Shown here: piece by piece, positions 34,221 through 44,199 of the stretch
Layout of the letters: each line of letters begins with the position of its first letter
Position numbering within the stretch: the stretch's first letter is position 1
Assembly: GCA_020064725.1 (NCBI GenBank)
Contig: JAGTWJ010000011.1
Span: forward strand, 620,001 to 684,000
From: Drechslerella dactyloides
Taxonomy: Eukaryota; Ascomycota; Orbiliomycetes; Orbiliales; Orbiliaceae
DNA length: 64,000 bases
Direction: 5' to 3'
Notes under the pieces: generated by a model
Told to the model about the DNA's origin: nothing
Seen by the model: the letters and a program-made list of their open reading frames with translations, nothing else
The model's database searches: none
Translations under genes and position numbers: made by a program

Positions 34221-34721
34221 ATGGTGCGGGCAGTCAAAGGTAGTGTAATTGAAGTCTTCCTGATACCTATCGTCGCGGCTAATATCTGCAATAGGAGTTT
34301 TGGTCGAATGGTGCGTACCTACTACACCAGACGCGTGTAGTTAGTGACATGGGTTGAAGGTGGGCTGACGGACCGCAGCGATCCATCGATCAAGGCCATC
34401 ATCTTGGATCTCGACAGCAGATCTCATGACTTTGTCGTGGAGGTAGGACGTCCCCTCGGACCATCGCAGCCATAGCTATAGGAATATTATTCTGACGCCA
34501 AAGCTAGGATCTTGACGACTCGCATTTGATCATTAAAGACACAAAAGTTCCCGAGCTAAAACGATTGCTTGAGGAGGTAAGTACCGCTCTATAGATGGAA
34601 CCTGCTGCTACCGCAGCCTATAGCTGTCGACTAGGAATACTAACGGTTACTGACCCAGCGTCTCAATGAACACACCAAAGTTGATACTCTGGAGGAAGAG
34701 GAGGAGGAAGAAGACGACTGA
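34221..34721 (+). CDS. TFB5: TFIIH subunit Tfb5
   Basis: Five exons: 34221..34239, 34295..34310, 34379..34442, 34508..34576, 34659..34721; 76 aa. Tfb5 (p8/TTDA) stabilises TFIIH for transcription and nucleotide-excision repair. After splicing the protein reads MVRAVKGVLVECDPSIKAI, then SHDFVVEDLDDSHLIIKD and LKRLLEERLNE, which matches the family closely; the tail is acidic (six to seven Glu then two Asp). Exon 2 is only 16 nt. Four introns in a 231-nt coding sequence is a high density, and no single open frame exceeds a few dozen codons, so it is easily missed by ORF scanning. Confidence 0.95.
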
Positions 34722-35624
34722 GAAGGGCATGCCCCTGCGATAGGAGACCCCAGAACCTCCTGCTCTCAGAACTCTGATAGCACAGCCAGACTATTTCTAT
34801 TCCTATCGGTTAATTATGCTCTATCGCGTGTATCCTCGCGTGGCCGGCCCAGCAACTACGCTGATATGACAAGATACTTGTTCCATCGTTCCTTGGTTTC
34901 CACTTCCACCCCATGACTACATGAGACCAGCGTGTCCCAGCCTGAGTCAACTTTCCTGCACTCTAGAATGTTGGCGAAGACGTAAAATCTGGAGACGACG
35001 CGAAGGATCCTTACTTCTCATTTATACGCTCTCGGCTACGAGTCTCTGTGTCCCCCGAACGCACGAGCCATGCACTGGGATATGCTCGGCGGGTACCTGC
35101 AGCACCTGATGCCATTTATATGCTCTGATGAGCTGTTCTCTTGCAACTGGCTGCCAACAAAGAGAACCAGCAGACTGTCGGACAACGTGCTAAGTTTCGG
35201 CTGACAGTTCAGAGCCGTCTCTTGGTTGAGAGGTCAGCGACATTCCCCAGACCAAAGAGTCAGATGCCGCTTCTGCTTTCTATCGGAGTTAGGCACCTCA
35301 GCAGCTTTCTCCAACTGTCCACTGGAGGGTTGGAATATTAAAGCGAAAGGGAGTCTCTGAAAGGCTCCTTCGTTTAGATTCCACAGTTCCGATCCAAATC
35401 CATCCTACGATTGGGTCAAGATACTATCTATTGTTTCTCCTAAATACTTTTATATATACCAGAGACCGGAGAGTTGAAGCGCTCCGATAGGGCTGCCTAT
35501 CTAGAGGTATATCCTAGAGCATAAGTGGGTTTATGCAACGATGGGGCTTGGTGGCCATCTTGCGCCGAAGCTGATTCAAGGCGGCCGCTGAGCTGCTATT
35601 AAACCACCCAGCCAGCTCTCTTTG

Positions 35625-35680
35625 CTCTCTTTCTTTTCTCTTTCTTTTCTCTTTCTTTCTTTCTTCTTCCCACCACATCG
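35625..35680 (+). promoter_or_regulatory. Pyrimidine-rich core-promoter tract
   Basis: About 55 nt of almost pure C/T made of CTTT and CTTTTCT units, followed by CACATCGACC and CTCACT. Such tracts often precede transcription starts in filamentous fungi. Placement upstream of two 5'UTR introns supports this. Confidence 0.45.
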
Positions 35681-35797
35681 ACCGTACTCACTCTAGAAGC
35701 GCACACGAAACCCAAAAAAACCATCACACCAATACCGACCACCCAACGGACATCGACCTTTTGACCGACCGCCTCTTGACCCTTGACGTGACTGAAT

Positions 35798-35922
35798 GTA
35801 AGATCGTGACACCCAGAGTATCTGAATGGTACCTCCTTATTTGGATTTATCGCTCCTACAGTTCTTCTGTGGCAAGTCTCTGTCCTGATATCGTCTGACT
35901 GCTGTTCCCCGTTGTTTTATAG
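35798..35922 (+). other. Probable 5'UTR intron 1 of the RRM/CCCH gene
   Basis: GTAAGA donor, CTGAC-like branch (about 35895-35900) and TTATAG acceptor. It precedes the coding start at 36121. Inferred from signals only. Confidence 0.4.
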
Positions 35923-35963
35923 ATATCGCATACCCGCACGCACCACGCAACAAGCAAAAACAG

Positions 35964-36086
35964 GTAAGTTTTGACAGACTATGGATTGTCTGTAAATTGC
36001 AGCTTCTTACCTTGCGAATGATCATGTCATGCCCTTGTTCTCATGATTGATAAGATGACTGATTGCCACTGGTGTAATGAGTTTAG
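35964..36086 (+). other. Probable 5'UTR intron 2 of the RRM/CCCH gene
   Basis: A perfect GTAAGT donor follows CAACAAGCAAAAACAG; the acceptor is GTTTAG. Inferred from signals only. Confidence 0.4.
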
Positions 36087-36120
36087 GACACTTAAACTCT
36101 GACGGGGTAATTCTGAAAAG

Positions 36121-38419
36121 ATGCTGCCAGTTCCGTTCCAATCAGCAAACGGTAAGATAAGCCAATGGCCTTACTCCATTAGAATTTAACACGACACTAA
36201 AGCAACTATATATTATAGTGTTCGCCGCAAGGGATCAGGCTTCAACTGGTTCTGGCTCATGTGCTGCCACTGCAGGCCAGGGCCGGGTCGACTCAAAGGC
36301 CAAGCCTATCGGCAAGACCAGCCGTTTTGCCAGCCTCTTCCAGCAATCTGGGGTTACCGCAGATGCAAGTCTGAAGGCAGCCGGCGAGGCCCAGCCTATT
36401 AATAAGGCCCAAGAAGTCCCTCGTTATAAAGCTCCAAGGAACGGACAGGGAGTCAAGGTTCCAACTCCTCCGGTCTTGTTCTGCGATCCCAATCCGAAGC
36501 GAGTGTACATGGAAAACGTCCCGTATTCCGCGAAGAAGCACGAAATCCTAGCTTTCTTTAAGGGCTTCAAAGTGTAAGCTCCTTCTTCTCGCATTTCTTG
36601 TAACAAATACTAACATAGTTCTAGAGAATCGGTTGACATCCCTAAAAGAGGAGATGGTTCACGTAGGGGAATTGCATACGTTAACCTTGCGTCTGAATCC
36701 GAAGCAAAGCGAGCCATAAGCCAGCTTCATCACACATCCCTCAAAGGTAGACGCGTTCGGTTGATGGCTGCCAAAATCAGCGTCAACCAAAAGAAGACTC
36801 AGGAAGGAAACGAGCCAGGGACCGTTGAAGATCAGCCAGAGCCAGCCTCTACTTTGAAAGAAAACATCGTCCCGGTCATCCCGGAGCCAGTCTCTCAGCC
36901 TGTGGCTGATCAACGCCCACTCGCAGACAACAAGCCCAGTCTGCGCGCCGAGGTTTTCAACCTCGCATGCCAATTCATCCTGCGTGGTGAAAAGACAGCA
37001 AATGAGATTTTCGCTGAGATCAAGTTCAACGACGAAGAGACGATAATGATCCGTGACTGCTACTTTAAATACAAACAAGCCCAACAAGTAGGTTGCACTT
37101 CGCAACCGGTTAACTATAGTATGATATGATTGCTAACTCTCGCATAGGAGGAAAAGGAGCGTCGTAGCCGCTTGGTCAGTGGAAGCCCAACCCTTTTCAA
37201 AATCGTGGTTTGTCCCGCTAACTTGTATCAGGCCATCCTGCAAATGCTGGACAAGTCGTGCTCTATTCACGGGTTACGCAAATGTATGACATGCCACCAA
37301 GGCCGTCTGCTGGACCATTCTCCTGAAATGGAGATGGATACGGATGACGATGTTCAAGACATATCCGCTCACCAGCATACCGAATCGTGGGGGTCATCTC
37401 TGACCCTTCCGGGTCGATCAAGTCCCGAGTACCCACAATACAATTGCAGTGTCAAGGCCTCCACCGTTGACGTTGAGCCTGCCAAGAATCCCATCGCGTA
37501 CGGTGATCTTGACTCGGCTGCTGCACTCCGCCTGTACGGCCCTAAATATTTCAAGGAGAACTACCCACAGCAGGAGCCTCCAATTCATAACACATATCTT
37601 CCTACTCGTGGGCGGTTCAACAATGATAACCCGTTCCACAGACAACATGCTGTCGTCCCCACTCAACCGGGTGTCAAAACCCACTGCGCGTTCTTCCTGC
37701 GTACTGGTCATTGCGATTTTGCTCAACAAGGGTGTAAATTTTCCCACGAGCTTCCACCTGGCGGTATTGGCGAACTTACAAACCAGACAGGGCGGCGTTC
37801 GTCTCAATCTACCGTCGGCGCAAATTTTGGACAGCCTCGAAACACAGCTGGTGGTCACCGTTCCACTGAGCCTGTAATGAAACGTCAGGCTTCAGGGAAC
37901 GCTGTTACGGGCCACGCTCAAGGAGCCAAGGTTCCGATTAATCCGTTCTATCCTGTTGGCAGCGAGCCTCAAGCATTGACTGATCGCTGGGTCTCGAACA
38001 CTCGTGCCATGGCTCCTGATGCCGGCTTGAAAATTTCTCATATCGAACTTGAGCCTGGGACATCTGGAGGCCTCGGGGCTCTCTTCAACACTGCAATCAG
38101 GGCTTCCAGCAGCAAAATCCCTGAGACTGGCTTCAAAGCGTCTGGCAGGGCTTGCACTACAGGTGTCAGAATCTCTGGTCTCGATTCCAGGGCTATCAAC
38201 CCGGGTATTAAAACCAACAACTCCTATGGAGCAGTCCGTAATAAGCTTACTTCACAAGTCAGTTACCAGAAAGAGCCTCAGGAAAGAGTCTGGCGTGATT
38301 GCCCAAGCTGGAGGAACAGCATGAGATCGGCTACGGGAACTGACGGAGCCGCTGACGATGAAGAATCGTCCAGTGATCTGATCTCTCTTACGAGTTCGTC
38401 CAACGCTATTTACGAGTAG
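36121..38419 (+). CDS. RNA-binding protein with RRM and CCCH zinc finger
   Basis: Exons 36121..36151, 36219..36573, 36625..37087, 37148..38419; 706 aa. The first coding exon is 31 nt (MLPVPFQSAN plus one base), spliced at a TATTATAG acceptor. An RRM spans about residues 104-180, with RNP2-like VYMENVPY and RNP1-like RRGIAYVNL. A Pro/Glu-rich linker and a predicted helical stretch (EVFNLACQFILRGEKTANEIF) follow, then a small Cys/His cluster (CSIHGLRKCMTCH, about residues 320-332). A CCCH finger of C-x8-C-x6-C-x3-H type begins near residue 462 (HCAFFLRTGHCDFAQQGCKF then SH). The C-terminus is Ser/Gly-rich with loose repeats (PDAGLKIS, PETGFKAS). The domain mix implies RNA binding; target and process are unknown and I cannot name an orthologue. 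Confidence 0.88.
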
Positions 38420-39377
38420 ACCGACGGGTTGAAATCCCTTCTACCCATTTCCTCTTTCACGGTTTTCCAATTATCGCTACCTTCTGCTTTTCTATCATGA
38501 TCAACATGCATTATCGGTGTTCAAGGAGTTATTTCTGTTTTCTTCTTTCTTGTTGTCACATTTCATATCTGTTTCCCCCTGTGAAGCTTCCATCTCGATG
38601 CAAGCACTAATTTGTGCACAGAGTGATGGACCCTTCTTTCCTTCTTTCTTGATTTCTGAATCTGAATTGCTAAGGATGGGCAAATGCCGGATTATATAAT
38701 GCGGAGACCTCTCTTGTCTGTGGTTCCTCTTTCTACTTCTCATGTATAATGTTAGTAGTCTAGTGTCCACCAAACTTGATTAGTCTCCCGACATTTCTGA
38801 CTTTCTTTGTTGCGGTTGCAAATTTTCCTTCAGAAGTGCATTACGATTACTCCCAAGGTCGATATATGATTTATCACTGTCCAAACTGCTCTATTGCGTA
38901 CGCCTTGAATATCCTTCTCGCGACTGACTCTTTGCTTAAACATACTGAGAGTGCGTTGACCATGTGGTCTTTTTCGAACACGGAAGAAGGAGCCGAATGT
39001 CTTGATAATTATCCGGACTGTTCCTGATGTATCCGGGGCCCGCGATTGACGGTGTCGGTCTTGCGCTTGTATTTCGAATATATACAGATTGAGATATTGC
39101 AGGCAACATGCTGCCTGGTTTTCTTACGATGAAGCCCCGAGAGACCCCAAGCTTGCACTTGCAACCTTGAGCCATAGTGGGAGATCTATACATCTGCATA
39201 TTCCTACCCTTGCTTACGCGTCGTCGACTGTTCCATAGATCCATGTACGAGGATTGACGGCTAACACACCAGGTGCCTGTATATACATCTACCCGATAAG
39301 TCTCAAATGCATCATTTGCACCTGAACAAAGCTAACCAAGTCGCCACAGTCCATAGTTCCAGCCCGTTTTATACACC
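38420..39377. other. Intergenic spacer
   Basis: About 960 bp between two genes on the plus strand. AT-rich and T-tract stretches at about 38525-38660 fit a 3'UTR or terminator region. No gene was recognised. Confidence 0.45.
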
Positions 39378-40913
39378 ATGGAAGTCCACGACCACGCCGT
39401 CCAAAAGATAGCCGCCGCCGTGCAAGGCTTCTACGAGCGTAAAATCGGATACCGCATCTACCATGGCTCCACAAATAGCACCCGCGCCGCCGCCTTCCAG
39501 CGTGACCGCATGGTAGACACCAGCGGCCTGACGCATGTCCTCAGCGTCGACACCGCCACGCGGACGGCCATCGTCGAGCCCAACGTCCCAATGGACAAGC
39601 TCGTCGAGGCGACATTACCACACGGCCTCGTCCCGCCTGTCGTGATGGAGTTCCCCGGCATCACAGCCGGCGGAGGATATTCGGGCACCTCTGCGGAAAG
39701 CAGCTCGTTCCGGCACGGCTTCTTTGACAGGAATGTCAACATGGTGGAGATCGTGCTGGCCAACGGCGAGATCGTCCGGGCGTCCAGAGACGACAAGACG
39801 GACCTGCTCCATGGCGCGGCATCGTCCTTTGGAACCCTGGGTGTCGTCACGTTGCTCGAGCTGCAGCTGGTACCCGCGAAGCCATTCGTCGAGGTGACAT
39901 ACCATCCGATCACCCGCGCGGACGAGATTGTCCCGAAAATCGACGCGCTAACCAGCGACACGTCAAACGACTATCTTGACGGCATCATGTTCTCGAGGGA
40001 CCGCGGCGTGCTGGTCTCCGGCCGCCTCGTCGATACTCCAACACCCGGCACGAAAGTGCAGGGCTTCACCGCACCCACGGATCCCTGGTTCTACCTGCAC
40101 GCGCAAAAGCGGGTCAATTCGCATGCGCCATCCCCTCCTTCCTCCTCCCCGCCACTCGTCGACACGGTGCCGATAACCGACTATCTCTTCCGCTACGACC
40201 GCGGCGGGTTCTGGGTTGGCGCGTACGCCTTCCGCTACTTTATCACCCCCTTCAATTTCATCACCCGCTTCCTCCTCGACTACTTTATGCACACCCGCAT
40301 AATGTACCATGCCCTCCACAGGAGCGGTCACTCAAACATCTACGTCATCCAGGACGTCGCAGTGCCCTATGCTGCCGCTGTCAACTTTCTAACCTTCCTT
40401 GATACCGAGTTCGCAATTTACCCACTGTGGCTGTGTCCACTCAAGATGAAAGGTAACACATCGGGCTCTCCACAGGGTCTGCTCGCCGAAGTTGCAGCAA
40501 AGAGCTCACCGGAGTACCTGCTCAATTTCGGCGTCTGGGGGCCCGCCGGTGGGAAGGGTAGGAACGTGCAGACGTTCGTCGAGATGAATCGTCGTCTCGA
40601 AAACAAGGTCGATAGCCTGGGCGGGAAGAAGTGGTTGTACGCGCAGACGTATTATACCGAAGACGAGTTTTGGAATATCTACAATAAGCGAGAGTACGAC
40701 GCTCTGCGTGACAAGTACCATGCGGGATATCTGCCAAGCGTGTACGATAAGGTCAAGACGGACTTGGTGGCGGAGCAGAAGCGGATCGAGGCATCGTGGA
40801 CGGCCTGGTTGAATGCCATGTTTTGGAGCATCTGGCCGCTGAGCGGACTATACGGCGTCCTGGCTGTACTTTTCGGCGGTGATTACTTGCTGGCAAAGCG
40901 AAAGACGAAGTGA
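39378..40913 (+). CDS. FAD-dependent delta(24)-sterol reductase-like oxidoreductase
   Basis: A single exon of 511 aa starting at CACCATGG, a good fungal initiation context. The FAD_binding_4 domain spans about residues 25-180, with IVEPNVPMDKLVEATLPHG, FPGITAGGGYSGTSAESSSF and VEIVLANGEIVRAS. The central and C-terminal parts (YVIQDVAVPYA, ETRLEN-like MNRRLENKV, KKWLYAQTYYTEDEFW) follow the DHCR24/DWF1 layout, which reduces the C24 double bond of sterols. A hydrophobic segment at about 482-503 (FWSIWPLSGLYGVLAVLFGG) is followed by a basic tail, suggesting a C-terminal membrane anchor. Ergosterol synthesis does not require this C24 reduction, so the true substrate in the fungus is open. Lack of introns is unusual among its neighbours. 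The coding sequence is GC-rich. Confidence 0.9.
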   Translation: MEVHDHAVQKIAAAVQGFYERKIGYRIYHGSTNSTRAAAFQRDRMVDTSGLTHVLSVDTATRTAIVEPNVPMDKLVEATLPHGLVPPVVMEFPGITAGGGYSGTSAESSSFRHGFFDRNVNMVEIVLANGEIVRASRDDKTDLLHGAASSFGTLGVVTLLELQLVPAKPFVEVTYHPITRADEIVPKIDALTSDTSNDYLDGIMFSRDRGVLVSGRLVDTPTPGTKVQGFTAPTDPWFYLHAQKRVNSHAPSPPSSSPPLVDTVPITDYLFRYDRGGFWVGAYAFRYFITPFNFITRFLLDYFMHTRIMYHALHRSGHSNIYVIQDVAVPYAAAVNFLTFLDTEFAIYPLWLCPLKMKGNTSGSPQGLLAEVAAKSSPEYLLNFGVWGPAGGKGRNVQTFVEMNRRLENKVDSLGGKKWLYAQTYYTEDEFWNIYNKREYDALRDKYHAGYLPSVYDKVKTDLVAEQKRIEASWTAWLNAMFWSIWPLSGLYGVLAVLFGGDYLLAKRKTK

Positions 40914-41670
40914 GGTTCATTTTGATGAATTCTAAGATACTACTATAATGTAAGATACAATACTATACACTAATGAAAACTACTTTTTTTTTTGTATGGG
41001 AGGTACACCGGTCTGTCTAGGATGATCCACTAGGTAAGAATATCAATACCACTATTGAATATAAATGCTTGGTAGATCTGTACATGCTCTTCAGCTCCGA
41101 AAAATCCCCCACACTGAAGAGTAATCGACGAAACGTGAAATGCCAAACCTGCGCAAACTGTAGACACTAAAGGGAACTATGACGCCTGAACAATGTAAAG
41201 TAAAACGAGCGGAACGAAGTGAACCGAAACTGGGAAGCACAAGAAAGGAAATATATATCGTGGACATGATCTGGGTGAAACAAGCAGATAGATGCTGAAA
41301 ACCTCCCTTTTAGGAACCGAAGCGCGGCCCTCTGTTTTTTGATTTTTGTGATGTACCCCGAGAAGAAAAAAAATAGGAAGCCGGTAAGGAACAAAAACCC
41401 GATATCCCCCAAGCTGAATCTTGCTGTATCGCCATCCTCTTCTTTTATCAATTACATTGAAGCTTCTGAACTACGGCTGGCTACCTGTTCGAAACCTGAC
41501 GACCAGCAAATATGCGGTCTGGAGACGCAAAAGAGGTCCCAAGCATGCTAAAACGTCATTGAAAAACAGCAGCGGGGAAACCGACTGTTGAGTTTACGAC
41601 TAACGAGGGAAACAAGACATTCGCGATATAGTACATGTATATACATATACCGCTCTCGGACATCGTCAAC
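40914..41670. other. Intergenic region between convergent genes
   Basis: About 760 bp holding the 3'UTRs of the FAD oxidoreductase (plus) and the flavin-carrier-like gene (minus). A T9-10 tract lies at about 40984. Nothing else was recognised. Confidence 0.45.
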
Positions 41671-44199
41671 TTAATGATCGTATCCGGCGCCAACCTGCCA
41701 CCTTTGGTTGCCTTGGTTCTGGTTGTAACCTCCACCGTAGCTTGGGAAGTCACCGAAACCCTGCGGCGGCCGTGTCGGACTCGGTGACGGGCGCGTTGGG
41801 GATGTGGCATGCAGGAACGGCCGGTCCGACTGTTGCTGATATGGGGTCGGGCTGTGGTACCGCTTCTCGTAGTTCTCATCGTTGGTGCTACCGGCGTAGT
41901 GAGATGGAGCGTACTGCGATGGGGCCTGAGATGACGGCAGTGGTACACCAGCGGCATACTCACCCGAGCGGCGAGAGTGATTGGCACTCGAGTCATCCTC
42001 ATCGAGATCACGCGTGCTGGACTTGTGCTCACCACGAGCGGTGGCACCCAGAGCATCGAGTTCAGTGGATCCAACCATCTCGGGGTTGGATTTGATGAAG
42101 GAAGCTCTGTCATCGCGCATCGGCTGGTAACGGGTGTCAGGGTTCTTCGAGATCAAAGCGTAGACGGTGGCAACGAGAACCAAAATCAAGAGAACCAGGG
42201 CGAAAATGGCGTTCATGACGAAGAAGACGACGCCCATAACACCGCGAACAAGATCCTAGAGAGACAGTTAGTCATTTTTTCACATATAGATACGAACTTG
42301 CGGATAGAACTTACGGGCTCGTGGAAGATGCCAGAGAAGACCATCAAGAAGATGGCGTTGATAAAGTTGATGACGCAGATAGAGATGTTGAAGACATTAA
42401 CCTTGCGATCCATCCACGGTCTCATGTAAGAGACAGCAACGAGGTAAACACCTTCAATGAGGACGAGGGCAACACTCTGGACGGCTCCCTTCGACTGAGC
42501 AAAGGCAAGGAAGATGCCCTTGACCAGGATGTAGGCAAGCATAGGAATGATCCAGTAGTAGCAGGAACCCTTGAACTGCACATAGAGGAAACCCCATCTG
42601 TTCAGGGAAGCCGGGTCGGAGTACAGAATGACGACTGGACTCTTGTGCATGTTGATCGAATGCTGGGCAAGACGGATAACTTTGTAGGATGCCCACGAGA
42701 GAAGAGCAAGCGTGATCAGGAAAAAGATGATAGCGAGAACCATGGCGGCGGGCGAGTCACGGACAGTCAATTCCCACAAGCAGAGGATCGAGAGCTGGGG
42801 GAAACCGATAAGCACGATGCGGTAAAGGATTCCTTTGAGAACGATCTTCCATCCCTTCCTGAATTCGGCGAACTTGGAGCCCTTGGCGATCCTGAGTTTC
42901 TTGACGCAAAGCTCAAGCCCAAACTTGAATCCGACAACAATGATGACAACCAGGACGATGAAGGAGATGAAGAAGCCGAGGCCGGTCATGAACAGGTTGG
43001 TTTCCTCGATTCTGGAGAGGAAAGAGACCCGGGAAATTCCAGTGACATCAATGAATTCTCCCTGAGTATAAGTTCCTTGGTCGGTGGCACGCTTCAGGAG
43101 AGGCTGAAGCTTCTTGAGGCCCTTAAAATCAGCGCCTTCGAGAACGTCCAAAGAGCGAGCCTTCAGGCTCTTCAGGGCAGGCCTGATGTAAGAAGTCAAG
43201 TCAACGCTCCCAACGGCATTGAGAGCGCGGGTCTTCAGCTCGAGGCCACGCTTCATGATCTGGACGTTCACTCGGTCAAGGTTCTGGAAAAGGAGATCCG
43301 GGCTGCCGCCAGTCGCTTGGATGTACCAGTGGAGAACATTCTGCATGAATCCGATACGGATGATGCCCATACTCCAGACGAAGTTCTGAGTCCAGGCTCG
43401 AACAACGGGTGGCAGCTTGACAGCAACCATGGCGCAGATGGCCTGCGACTGGAAGTATCCAAAAAGGGACAGAGCGTTGGCGGCAACGTGAGCCGCAGTG
43501 TTGGAGTGACCCAGGCCAGAGGTGATGGCGGAGGCGGCGAGGCCAGATCCAGCAATGACAGCAGTAACCCAGCTGACTGCATTCTGGTGAACGGTCTGGC
43601 CGTTGGAAAGCTCGGCCTCAAGACAAGCGACGGGGGTGTTTTTTCCATCGGCAAGGTCGATGGTAATTCTGGCGACACCGTCAATATCCGGGATGGTGAA
43701 AGCCACGCCTATGCACACGCGATGTCATTTTAGCAAAACATTCAAAGCGGAAGAATGGCGCAATATATGTTCGTTTGAACCTACCTGGAATGTTGCCTGC
43801 GAAAGCGCTGGCATTGATGGCCGCAGGGGGGAGCGAGACCGGGCCGGCTCTCATGGGGCACAAACTGGCGAATTTCTCAGCGCATGGGTCGATCGTTTTG
43901 GAGTAGGCGTTATAGCCGTAGACGATGATATCCATGACGATGAAAACGTTGCCCTCGATGGAAGATGTGCCGTCGAAGCTGTATTGCAGGGACGAATTGT
44001 TGGGGGTGTACGTGACATCGAATTGCGAGACGGTGAATTGAGAATTTTCCATGCAGGTAGCGAGCGACTCAGAACTGATCATCTTCTCCTTTGGAATCGC
44101 CGCCGCAGAGCCAGTGATGAGGGAGACAAAGGCCAGGAGATTGAAGAGTCGCAGCAGCGGTGAGGACCGCCTCGAGGGCGGGTGGTTGTATGTCGTCAT
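41671..44199 (-). CDS. FLC-like: Flavin-carrier (Flc)/TRP-like membrane protein
   Basis: Exons complement(join(41671..42255,42315..43708,43785..44199)), 797 aa. Flc proteins are fungal TRP-like membrane proteins linked to ER FAD transport, calcium and cell-wall integrity. An N-terminal signal peptide (LLRLFNLLAFVSLITGSAAA) precedes an ML-like lumenal domain with paired Cys residues (for example CMENSQF, CAEKFASLC) and N-glycosylation sites. About nine membrane helices follow from residue 190 to 670, among them GLGFFISFIVLVVIIVVGF, MVLAIIFFLITLALLSWASY and VFNISICVINFINAIFLMVF. The cytosolic tail is Ser/Pro/Gln-rich and disordered. A 470-codon open frame on the opposite strand is a shadow. The gene ends at a normal stop with no truncation. 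Confidence 0.93.

Larger units (their letters stand above)
34722..36120. other. Intergenic and 5' leader region of the RRM/CCCH gene
   Basis: A CTTT-type pyrimidine tract lies at about 35625-35680, typical of a fungal core promoter near a transcription start. Two likely 5'UTR introns follow (35798-35922 and 35964-36086). The part before 35600 holds no recognised gene. Confidence 0.45.

Noticed and set aside
42321..43733. 470-codon open frame opposite the Flc-like gene
   Set aside because: It is antisense to a clearly conserved membrane protein and encodes Asp/Glu-rich, domain-free text, as expected from codon bias of the sense gene.
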